Shown here: piece after piece, positions 6,943-13,373 of the stretch
How positions within the stretch are numbered: position 1 is the first letter of the stretch
Layout of the letters: each line of letters begins with the position of its first letter
From: a virus
IMG/VR virus record: IMGVR_UViG_3300043436_000100
Span: 1-22,273 of that record
Strand: one strand, 5' to 3'
DNA length: 22,273 nt
Position numbers and translations under genes: made by a program
The notes under the pieces: model-generated
The model's input: only the letters and a program-made list of their open reading frames with translations
What the model was told of the DNA's origin: nothing
Database searches by the model: none

Positions 6943-7145
6943 ATGCCAAAAACTTTTTTGACGAACTCAGCAGCTACGCCGGGGCCAAGCAGCACAGCAG
7001 CAATGACAGCGTAAAGCAGATACTCAATCTTTGCCATGCGCTTTGAGCCTGACTCAAAAGACTTTTGGATGCCCTCATAGCGATGGGCGCAGACTTGTTC
7101 ATGCGTGGTCAATCTAGCCTCCGTTGCGTCAATCTGCTCCGACAT
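6939..7145 (-). CDS. Small coiled-coil plus TM protein (XhlA/holin-like)
   Basis: 68 residues. A polar N-terminal helix (ATEARLTTHEQVCAHRYEGI, 7-26) leads into a TM segment (about 42-60, EYLLYAVIAAVLLGPGVAAE) and a short basic tail. This N-terminal coiled coil with C-terminal TM matches the layout of XhlA-type holin-associated proteins. The ATG has GGAG six nt upstream, lying within the end of the previous gene, and the stop overlaps the next ATG (ATGA). It is either a holin component or a membrane tether; sequence alone does not decide. Confidence 0.65.
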   Translation of the reverse strand: MSEQIDATEARLTTHEQVCAHRYEGIQKSFESGSKRMAKIEYLLYAVIAAVLLGPGVAAEFVKKVFGI

Positions 7146-7148
7146 CGT

Positions 7149-7289
7149 TTACTCCGCTGGCGGGGCTTCCGCTGCTTTGGCTTGCTCTTGAATCTTGACG
7201 ATCAAGGGCCACACACCTGACTTGGCTGGCATCTCGCCAAGCACGTTCAGGATGAATTGCACTTCGTTTGGTTCAAGGTTCAAGTTCAT
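7149..7289 (-). CDS. Small conserved phage protein (46 aa)
   Basis: MNLNLEPNEVQFILNVLGEM then PAKSGVWPLIVKIQEQAKAAEAP...: two short helices and an Ala/Glu/Pro tail. Proteins with this pattern (a start resembling MNLxLxxxxVxxILxxLxxxP, then xLVxxIQxQA) are frequent beside tail-fibre accessory genes in phages. Its ATG overlaps the stop of the preceding gene (ATGA), and the next ATG follows after 3 nt. No function is known. Confidence 0.7.
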   Translation of the reverse strand: MNLNLEPNEVQFILNVLGEMPAKSGVWPLIVKIQEQAKAAEAPPAE

Positions 7290-7594
7290 GCTGCGCTCCA
7301 CGGAGTTCCGGAGGCTTGCACGGGGTTCTTCTGTGCATCAATTTGGCTTTGCAGGCTTGCTTCCACAGTGTCTTTGCCAAGGCTTGTTTGAACCCACCCC
7401 ACCACCTGATCTTGCGTTAGTTCTGAGTAGGGCACATAAGTCTCACCGGGCTGCTCTGTGTAGCCCACAGTGCCGTAGGTGGAGGCGTTGTATGTGCCAT
7501 CAGTGGCTGATACGTTGTAGTGAACAGTTACCACAAAGCCATCAGCAGTGAGGCGATCCATGTTGACGATAGACCAGTTAAAAGAGGTAGTCAT
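7286..7594 (-). CDS. Tail-fibre-adjacent conserved protein (DUF7936-like)
   Basis: 102 residues. A beta-rich first half (FNWSIVNMDRLTADGFVVTV, then HYNVSATDGTYNASTYGTVG) is followed by a helical second half (LTQDQVVGWVQTSLGKDTVE, then ASLQSQIDAQKNPV). This matches a widespread phage family found right after fibre genes, which I recall as DUF7936. A good GGA(A)AAACC site precedes ATG 7594. It may assist fibre assembly, or it may be a small tail protein. The family name is from memory and the role from position. Confidence 0.7.
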   Translation of the reverse strand: MTTSFNWSIVNMDRLTADGFVVTVHYNVSATDGTYNASTYGTVGYTEQPGETYVPYSELTQDQVVGWVQTSLGKDTVEASLQSQIDAQKNPVQASGTPWSAA

Positions 7595-7619
7595 GGTTTT
7601 TCCTTTCGGGGGTTAAATG

Positions 7620-9125
7620 TTAAGCAACGATCCAGTTTGTGCCGTTGTAAAAAACAGGGATGGTGACAGCACCGCTGCCAGCGACAGCAACGCCAAAAGA
7701 CGGAGCCAGTGCGTCTGTCACATACGTTCTCATGCCGACAGTTCCAGCGGGTAATGTTGCAACCGTGTAGCCTGTAGTCCGGATAGGCCCAGATACTTGC
7801 AGCTTTGCAACACCAGTGGCAGAAGTAAGGCCAACAAGATATTCCCCGTTTGCTGTAAGAGTGGCCGCCTGAGTGAAGGTGATGGCGTTACCTGCTGTGC
7901 CGGAGGGGGCGGTTGACCAAACGTGAGCACCTTGGAACTGGTAGTAATGTGACGCTTGAGCGCCGGTGTTGGCGTACTTAAAGCCGCTATTGAAGTAGGC
8001 GTTGGCTATTGAATAAATACTGGCAGTGCCGTTCCAGATTCCGTAACCTTGCCCAAAAACTTCAATCGCTCTGCCTTGACCCCAAGCACTCGGAGTAACC
8101 CCCAAGCCGAGGTTGCCGGAGGAGTCGAGGCGCATGCGTTCGGTGGGTCTAGTTGACGAAGTCGAACTATCTGGGCGCGTCTTGAAAAGTAAAATGCCTC
8201 CATTTGAAGCAGTTCCAAACTCTTCAAAACCAATCGCCGCACTTGCTTCAGCAGAAGTGTCAAAATAGCCAAAACCAATATCCGCTTTGGCCTGAATGCC
8301 TCCAGAACCGCCGAAAGCGTTGATGCGCAAAACTTCTACATCGTTTGTGACGCTGTTAAGGGTGAGCAACTTGTTAGGCGAACTCGTCCCAATACCTACG
8401 TTGCCATCGCTGGCGATGCGCATGGCTTCAACACCACCTTCAGAAAAAGCAATGGTGTCAGCGGCAGGGAAGAAGATGCCGGTGTTGGTGTCGCCGGAGG
8501 TGGTGATTGCAGGAGCCGCAGCAGTGCCAGCTTGAACTGTTGTCACCCCTGTGGCACTCAGCGTAGTAAACGCGCCCGTAGAAGCCGTTGTAGCGCCCAC
8601 AGTGCCGTTGATGTTGATGGAGGCTGTGCCGGTCAGGTTTGTCACCACACCCGATGCAGGAGTGCCCAGAGCTGGAGTGACCAAGGTGGGGCTGTTGGCA
8701 AACACCAAAGCGCCTGTGCCTGTTTCGTCTGTGACGGCTGCGGCAAGGTTGGCCGATGATGGTGTTCCCAAGAATGTCGCAACACCAGAGCCAAGGCTTG
8801 TAATGCCTGTGCCGCCATTCGCAACAGGCAAAGTGCCTGTCACGCCAGTGGTCAAGGGCAAGCCTGTGGCATTTGTCAGGGTTGCAGATGAAGGCGTACC
8901 CAATGCAGGCGTTACCAGTGTCGGGCTGTTGGACAAGACGTTGCTGCCAGATCCAGTGGATGTGCCGACACCTGTGCCGCCCTTGTCAACTTTGAGCAGC
9001 GGCCCAGCGTTGAACAGCGCATCAATGGTGTCCAAGTCGGAATTAAGTTTTTGGCCCCAAGTATCTGTTGATGCACCGACCTCTGGTTTGGTCAATAACA
9101 AATTTGTGGTTGTTGAATCTGCCAT
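7620..9125 (-). CDS. Tail fibre / receptor-binding protein
   Basis: 501 residues, Thr/Ser/Gly/Ala-rich. The start ([20 protein letters not shown], then [18 protein letters not shown]) is the usual virion-attachment opening of podoviral fibres. Residues 48-170 hold fibre-shaft repeats with [13 protein letters not shown] at both 66-78 and 144-156 and [13 protein letters not shown] between. Residues 230-260 contain [20 protein letters not shown] and a related [18 protein letters not shown] occurs later, modules common in trimeric fibres. The C-terminus ends in a short beta domain ([15 protein letters not shown]) that probably contacts the receptor. No S74 intramolecular chaperone is seen. A GGGGTAA site precedes ATG 9125. 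Confidence 0.87.
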   Translation of the reverse strand: MADSTTTNLLLTKPEVGASTDTWGQKLNSDLDTIDALFNAGPLLKVDKGGTGVGTSTGSGSNVLSNSPTLVTPALGTPSSATLTNATGLPLTTGVTGTLPVANGGTGITSLGSGVATFLGTPSSANLAAAVTDETGTGALVFANSPTLVTPALGTPASGVVTNLTGTASININGTVGATTASTGAFTTLSATGVTTVQAGTAAAPAITTSGDTNTGIFFPAADTIAFSEGGVEAMRIASDGNVGIGTSSPNKLLTLNSVTNDVEVLRINAFGGSGGIQAKADIGFGYFDTSAEASAAIGFEEFGTASNGGILLFKTRPDSSTSSTRPTERMRLDSSGNLGLGVTPSAWGQGRAIEVFGQGYGIWNGTASIYSIANAYFNSGFKYANTGAQASHYYQFQGAHVWSTAPSGTAGNAITFTQAATLTANGEYLVGLTSATGVAKLQVSGPIRTTGYTVATLPAGTVGMRTYVTDALAPSFGVAVAGSGAVTIPVFYNGTNWIVA

Positions 9126-9134
9126 GTTTTACCC

Positions 9135-9896
9135 CTATGCGGCGATTTGCCAAGTTTCTGAATTATCTGCGATTGGTGTCCAGGTTTCACTGGCGTCAGC
9201 AATCGCATCCCATGCCTCTGAAGTGTCAGACACTGGCGTCCATGTCTCGCCCGTGTCGGCAATGGCTTCCCAGCTTTCAGGTGTGTCACCCTCTGGGACC
9301 CACTTAAGATTTGCATCCACCGTCATGCCGGACACGCCAGCAAACGTCAGCCCAATGCTTTGCCTGCGCGTGCCGTTCACGGTCATGGCCGACTGCGCCT
9401 GAATCAGCACAGCCTGGTTGACGATCACGCTGGTGCTGACCGTCATGGTCGCAAAGTCTTCAATCAGGATCTGGATCAGCGGCACTCGGATGGCGCTGAC
9501 CGTCATGGCGCTCTCGTCCACCGCAGTCGCTTGTGCAATCGCCACCCGCAAAGCTGCCACAGAGGCGCTGGAGGTAGATGCAGCCGTTGCAGCACCTATG
9601 GCATACCGCACGCCTGACACGGCCATGCTGGAGGCGCTTGAGGCCGTAGCAGCCGCAACAGCTACACGCTGCGCAGCCACTGATGCGCTGCTGGATGCGG
9701 CCACCGCAAAAGATGCATCTTTAATGACGTTGGTGGCCACGGCCACAGTGCTGGACGCAGAAACAGAAAACGCACCTATGCAGATGCGTTTTGCGTCCAC
9801 AGCCACCGTGCTGGTGGCTGCGAGTGTGACGGAGGCAAGGCTTATGCCGTAGCTGTAATTGCCCTCGCCATACGGACCACGGCCATACGCTGCCAT
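9135..9896 (-). CDS. Repeat protein of the tail region (nine 20-residue units plus Trp repeats)
   Basis: 253 residues, almost entirely repeats. After a Gly/Tyr-rich leader (MAAYGRGPYGEGNYSYG), residues 18-197 divide exactly into nine 20-residue units ending near V-x-x-x-R (for example YAIGAATAASTSSASVAALR). A short linker (198-206) leads to a second array, residues 207-246, of four 10-residue units of the form E-x-W-x-x-I/V-A/S-D-x-S/G, followed by a partial fifth. Alternating small and hydrophobic residues suggest beta-strand stacking, such as a solenoid or shaft. The gene sits between a Gp80-like tail protein and the fibre gene, so a tail or fibre accessory is likely. I do not recognise a named family. 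Confidence 0.75.
   Translation of the reverse strand: MAAYGRGPYGEGNYSYGISLASVTLAATSTVAVDAKRICIGAFSVSASSTVAVATNVIKDASFAVAASSSASVAAQRVAVAAATASSASSMAVSGVRYAIGAATAASTSSASVAALRVAIAQATAVDESAMTVSAIRVPLIQILIEDFATMTVSTSVIVNQAVLIQAQSAMTVNGTRRQSIGLTFAGVSGMTVDANLKWVPEGDTPESWEAIADTGETWTPVSDTSEAWDAIADASETWTPIADNSETWQIAA
9159..9278 (-). repeat. Trp-containing 10-residue repeats (two 60-bp units)
   Basis: Encodes ESWEAIADTG, ETWTPVSDTS, EAWDAIADAS and ETWTPIADNS (residues 207-246), with a partial ETWQ after. The alternating AIAD and TPxxD forms give a 20-residue super-period, the same length as in the neighbouring array. Confidence 0.85.
9306..9845 (-). repeat. Nine tandem 60-bp (20-residue) repeats
   Basis: Encodes residues 18-197 of the repeat protein. 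Each unit is 20 residues with no gaps. The most regular units are VAVAAATASSASSMAVSGVR, YAIGAATAASTSSASVAALR and VAIAQATAVDESAMTVSAIR. The outer units keep the ...S-x-M/V-T/A-V ending but differ elsewhere. DNA identity between units is low, so the array is old or under selection for the protein pattern. Confidence 0.85.
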
Positions 9897-9897
9897 G

Positions 9898-10296
9898 TCA
9901 TGTCAATGTGACGTCAAGGTCACCGGCAGGGATGCGCAGCACATCGCCATCATTGATGGTGCGTGCCGTACTCAGTGCAGCCCAAGCAAGCATATTGCCG
10001 CCCGTGCTGGCATCAAAAATAGCCGCCCAGCCAATCGACCCCCAATTGCCACCAGAGGCCGCTGCAAACTCAATGGCCGCAGCGTTGGTGGCGTTGGTAG
10101 GGCTTGTGCCAGAAACCGTGATCGTGCCAGTGACCACACGGGCGTACCCGTTGCCTGTCACCTCAGTGCCGCCACCAGTGTCAGATGGGGCAGCCGTAAA
10201 CAGGCCAACATACCAAGCTGTCGGGCGTGTGGCTGTGTTGGCGGTCAACAAAAAGTTGAGCACCAGATTTTCTGTGTAATCGGTAAAAGATGACAT
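9898..10296 (-). CDS. Gp80-like phage tail protein
   Basis: 132 residues opening MSSFTDYTENLVLNFLLTAN, then TAWYVGLFTAAPSDTGGGTE and GYARVVTG, with a later AAIFDASTGGNMLAWAAL. This order of motifs matches a common small virion protein family in tailed phages (I recall it as Gp80-like). The fold is beta-rich. The gene follows the head-tail adaptor by 9 nt and ends one base before the ATG of the repeat protein. It is probably a structural component of the tail or a fibre base. Motif match is good; role is from context. Confidence 0.75.
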   Translation of the reverse strand: MSSFTDYTENLVLNFLLTANTATRPTAWYVGLFTAAPSDTGGGTEVTGNGYARVVTGTITVSGTSPTNATNAAAIEFAAASGGNWGSIGWAAIFDASTGGNMLAWAALSTARTINDGDVLRIPAGDLDVTLT

Positions 10297-10305
10297 ATCC
10301 AGCCC

Positions 10306-10929
10306 TTATCCAAAAGTCTTTGCACGGGTCAGCAGCGCACCACCAGAAGTCGACGCCCTGCTGTCTGCTGTTCTCAAATCATTCAAGGCTCGCTCATACA
10401 GAGTTGCCCATGTCTGAATTCTCGCATCGTCTTGCAGGTATGGCGCAGCCTGCAACAGCGCACCGTACAAATAGATGTCTGGACTTGATGCCAAAAGCCA
10501 ATTGCTGGCCACACTGTTTGACAACTTCGTCAACTTTGCAAAGTAGATCAGTTCGGCTGTGTAGGTTGCATCAGGTGTTGGACTGATTCGGAATTGGCCA
10601 CCCACCACACTGAAGAACCGTGGCCGACCACTGGCTGTGTAATGTGACCGTGATTCGTCCATGTCATCAATCGACAGGAACTCCAAGGGCGTCAAGGGGT
10701 TGGTGCTGGTCAGCTTGAGGGACTTGACCTCCAAGAAGTCAGCAGGCACAGCGCCATACTCAGAGTCAAAAGACGCATTGGCACGCACAATCATTTGGCG
10801 CGTGCGCAGCGTGCGCTCAATCTGGGCCTCGGCCAGAGAGATGAAGTCAGGGATGGTGGCCGACAGGTCGGACCTGTTCAGCCAATCCCCGATGGATGTC
10901 CTCAACTCTGCATATGTGCTAAGTGCCAT
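10306..10929 (-). CDS. Head-tail adaptor protein (SU10/podovirus type)
   Basis: 207 residues, largely helical. MALSTYAELRTSIGDWLNRS, IPDFISLAEAQIERTLRTRQ (26-45), ADFLEVKSLKL and NWLLASSPDIYLYGALLQAA (142-161) match the phage adaptor family that docks under the portal in SU10-like podoviruses. It would form the ring linking portal to nozzle. GAGG lies 6 nt before ATG 10929, and the start overlaps the glycosyltransferase end by 11 nt. Length is typical for the family. Confidence 0.82.
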   Translation of the reverse strand: MALSTYAELRTSIGDWLNRSDLSATIPDFISLAEAQIERTLRTRQMIVRANASFDSEYGAVPADFLEVKSLKLTSTNPLTPLEFLSIDDMDESRSHYTASGRPRFFSVVGGQFRISPTPDATYTAELIYFAKLTKLSNSVASNWLLASSPDIYLYGALLQAAPYLQDDARIQTWATLYERALNDLRTADSRASTSGGALLTRAKTFG

Positions 10930-11581
10930 TTCCAGCCTCTTTTTCCATTTCCTCTTTCACCACCCAGGTGTGAGGATGCCCAAATTCAAAAGTTCCGATG
11001 TGTCCGATTTCATGGGATACGTCATGGTCGATATAGACCTTGTAGCCAAGCTCCTGTGCCTTCTTGCAGAAGAACACATCCTCGCCCATGTAACCCCGTG
11101 TGGTCTGCCAAGGCATATCGAACCATGGCTCAGACATACCCTCAAACACCTCGCGCTTGATAAGCATTATGCCAGTGCCAATGCTCCCGACCTCTTCCAA
11201 TCCAGTGGACTCTGGCATGGTGAAAACAGGGACACGCTTGCCATCGGCGTCATAGTTCTGCGCTGTTGGTCCTGTTGGCATTCTGCGCCGTGCGCAGTTG
11301 GCAGCCACGATGGGCTTGTCGTGCTTTAGCAGCCGCTGCACCATGTCCTGGGGGAATGTCATGTCGCTGTCGATGAACAGAATGTGTGTGCATCCCTCAC
11401 GCATTGCATCCAAGCAAAGATCTGCCCTTTGGTTTTGGATGATCGTGCCCTGCATCAATTTCAGACTGATAGCGTCTTCTGTGTTGAGCGTGTGGTACGC
11501 GACCAAATTGACCATGCAATAGCAATAGTTCGTATGGACCTGATCACGGGCTGGCGTGCAGACTGCAATGTAATTACTCAT
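10919..11581 (-). CDS. GT-A-type glycosyltransferase
   Basis: 220 residues. The N-terminal half has a nucleotide-sugar-binding pattern with the metal-binding triad in LFIDSDMTFP (DSD at 71-73). Downstream, GSIGTGIMLIKREVF (133-147), GYMGEDVFFCKKAQELGYKV (163-182, GED) and DHDVSHEIGHIG (185-196) supply the usual acceptor-site acidic and His residues. The substrate is unknown. The ATG overlaps the HNH stop (ATGA). Position between capsid and adaptor genes suggests late expression and modification of virion or host-surface glycans. The family is clear; specificity cannot be read from sequence. Confidence 0.82.
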   Translation of the reverse strand: MSNYIAVCTPARDQVHTNYCYCMVNLVAYHTLNTEDAISLKLMQGTIIQNQRADLCLDAMREGCTHILFIDSDMTFPQDMVQRLLKHDKPIVAANCARRRMPTGPTAQNYDADGKRVPVFTMPESTGLEEVGSIGTGIMLIKREVFEGMSEPWFDMPWQTTRGYMGEDVFFCKKAQELGYKVYIDHDVSHEIGHIGTFEFGHPHTWVVKEEMEKEAGNGT

Positions 11582-12042
11582 TTATTCTCCAAGTGTTTCC
11601 ACAAATTGCCGTTTTTTATTTCACGAATCATTGACGCGGGGTAATTAAATTTAGCAGCCAACTTTATTGATGTTTCAGAGCTAAATTTGATTTCACGCGC
11701 TTGATCTTCTGTTAATTTTGCGTTGCCATGACTAGCGCCTTTTGCCTGCCTGTTTTTACGCACCTTGTCGATCATATTTTCCTGCTGCGTTCCGATAAAA
11801 ATATGATCTGGATTTACGCAAGACTTCACATCGCAATGGTGCAAAGCCATCATTCCATTTGGGATGGCTCCATACTTTTGCTCATATGACGCCCTATGCG
11901 CGTAAAAAGGTTTTTTGCCAGCACAAACCCTGCCGTACCCAGTTTTTTCAATAGTTGACATCCATATCCAACAGCCAGATTCCGGCAGTCGAATGGTGTT
12001 TTGCTCTATCTTTTCCAACAATGGTTTGCGTTTTCTAGCCAT
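11578..12042 (-). CDS. HNH homing-type endonuclease
   Basis: 154 residues. The HNH_3 core runs from GCWIWMSTIEKTGYGRV through YAHRASYEQKYGAIPNG to ALHHCDVKSCVNPDHIFIGT (66-85), with His68/His69, Asn77 and His80 as metal and catalytic candidates. A C-terminal helix-turn-helix-like tail (KLTEDQAREIKFSSE, then SIKLAAKFNYPASMIREIKN) should contact DNA. The gene is visibly more AT-rich than its neighbours and unrelated to virion function, so it is probably a mobile insertion. It is nevertheless joined at both ends: its ATG overlaps the upstream stop (TAATG) and its stop overlaps the glycosyltransferase ATG. Confidence 0.9.
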   Translation of the reverse strand: MARKRKPLLEKIEQNTIRLPESGCWIWMSTIEKTGYGRVCAGKKPFYAHRASYEQKYGAIPNGMMALHHCDVKSCVNPDHIFIGTQQENMIDKVRKNRQAKGASHGNAKLTEDQAREIKFSSETSIKLAAKFNYPASMIREIKNGNLWKHLENK

Positions 12043-12359
12043 TACACCTTCCCTGGTCGAGTCCTGAAGAATTGGTTTTCACTTGAGTTAAGCCAGCGTT
12101 TCATGTATGCCTGATCATCAATCTTTCCCTCGGCCTTCATCTTGTAATACAAAGACTCTGGGATGCTTGCAACCAAGTGCCATTCACCCGTCCAATTGGC
12201 TTTCTCGTCAACTGCATTGTAGATGGCTTTGTTGGCCTCAATCACAGCGGTTACGTCTTGCTGTGTCTCAATGGTCACATCACCTGTCTCGGCGTTTTGA
12301 TGCCAGTACCGTGTGATGCCTTGCTCTTTGTTTTGGTCAAAAATTCTTTTGTGGATCAT
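12042..12359 (-). CDS. Conserved phage protein downstream of the capsid gene
   Basis: 105 residues: MIHKRIFDQNKEQGITRYWH, a beta-containing middle (TGDVTIETQQDVTAVIEANK), GEWHLVASIPESLYYKMKAE and a C-terminal MKRWLNSSENQFFRTRPGKV. The RWLN...FRTRPGKV ending is recurrent in podoviral proteins encoded beside the capsid gene. Function is unknown; a head-completion role is possible. The ATG lies 3 nt after the T-run of a strong terminator and has no Shine-Dalgarno sequence. No other in-frame start occurs for over 70 codons. Confidence 0.75.
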   Translation of the reverse strand: MIHKRIFDQNKEQGITRYWHQNAETGDVTIETQQDVTAVIEANKAIYNAVDEKANWTGEWHLVASIPESLYYKMKAEGKIDDQAYMKRWLNSSENQFFRTRPGKV

Positions 12360-12360
12360 C

Positions 12361-12393
12361 TTAAAAAAAAGGCCAGGTTTCCCTGGCCTTTTC
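12361..12393 (-). terminator. Rho-independent terminator after the capsid gene
   Basis: On the minus strand an 11-bp perfect stem (12392-12382 pairing with 12377-12367, core GGCCAGG/CCTGGCC) closes a GAAA tetraloop and continues into eight T residues (12370-12363). It begins about 14 nt after the capsid stop. The A-run on the other side makes it formally bidirectional, but only leftward genes exist here. Confidence 0.93.
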
Positions 12394-12406
12394 CGTTGGC
12401 TTCAAA

Positions 12407-13369
12407 TCAAGAAGTAACCAGGTCAGCGGCCAAGCCGTGAGCGTTTTCAGCAGTCACTTTGTGACCCCATTCAACGATCAACATGCGCTTTTCGGCATCG
12501 CCTGTCTTGGCCAATTCGATCTGCTGGTAAGGACGCAGCACGGTCATCTTGGCGTAGTCAGGATCGATCACCCAAGCGTCACGCTCACGCTGGAATCGGT
12601 TAGCGATGACTTGCACGTTGCCGAAGTCGGACACATAGATGTCGACAGCACCAACCAAAGTTGCAGGCTTTGCGCCACCGTCAATGTTGAAACGGCTGGA
12701 AGCAATACCGGCAAAGCTCGACACGCGCTGCTTGTTCACAGGACCGCACATCAAGATCTTTGGAGTACCACCAGCAGTCCACACTTTCTGGATCACATTC
12801 TTGAGAATGGTTTCTGTGAAGGTGCGCACGTTGCCATCGGTACGGGCGCTGGTTGGCAGCGTTGTATACGATGGGTCAACACCGTTGGTCTGCTTGTCGG
12901 TGTTTGTTTTCACAAACGCGCCCAAAGAGGCAGTTGCACGGGCAGTGGTGGTGTCGCCAGCGTTGGCCACAGCACCGTTCAAGAGCGAAAACTCTTGGTC
13001 ACGCTTCATCTCAGCGCCACGCTTGGCGATTTGATAAGCCAGTTCCGAACGGCGACCAGCTTTGTTGACCACTTCTTCAGTGGCCGACAAGATGATTGTC
13101 TTGCGGCTGATCTGTGCGTAGTTTTGCAGACGCACAGTAGGAGTCACAGCATCAAAGCTGCCAACATCATCACCTTCCAACTGTGCGTTTGCAGCAGCAG
13201 CGGCCAGTGTGTCGGTTTGCCACTCATACAAGCTGTTGGACACGTTTTCACGGCCAATGTTGCTCATGTAAGGGGTTTCTTCAGGTGCAATGTTTGTGAT
13301 CACATTGGACAGGTCTTCACGGATACCCTTTGCAGAGTAGGTCGTGAACGTGTTTGCTACGATAGTCAT
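12407..13369 (-). CDS. Major capsid protein (SU10/DUF5309 type)
   Basis: 320 residues with the HK97-fold signature of the SU10 major head protein family. It opens MTIVANTFTTYSAKGIREDL, followed by PEETPYMSNIGRENV and YEWQTDTLAAAAANAQLEGD (about 48-67). RLQNYAQISRKTIILSATEE (80-99) forms the spine helix region, and the C-terminus contains FQRERDAWVIDPDYAKMTVL, then EWGHKVTAENAHGLA. A strong GAGG site precedes ATG 13369, and scaffold lies immediately upstream. A strong terminator directly follows the stop, which fits a gene expressed at high level. Confident by family pattern and position. Confidence 0.93.
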   Translation of the reverse strand: MTIVANTFTTYSAKGIREDLSNVITNIAPEETPYMSNIGRENVSNSLYEWQTDTLAAAAANAQLEGDDVGSFDAVTPTVRLQNYAQISRKTIILSATEEVVNKAGRRSELAYQIAKRGAEMKRDQEFSLLNGAVANAGDTTTARATASLGAFVKTNTDKQTNGVDPSYTTLPTSARTDGNVRTFTETILKNVIQKVWTAGGTPKILMCGPVNKQRVSSFAGIASSRFNIDGGAKPATLVGAVDIYVSDFGNVQVIANRFQRERDAWVIDPDYAKMTVLRPYQQIELAKTGDAEKRMLIVEWGHKVTAENAHGLAADLVTS

Positions 13370-13373
13370 TTGA

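Noticed and set aside
8551-9402. 283-codon plus-strand frame opposite the fibre and repeat genes
   Set aside because: Its Val/Pro/Ala repeats mirror the Gly/Thr/Ala repeats of the real fibre, so it is a reflection of repetitive DNA.
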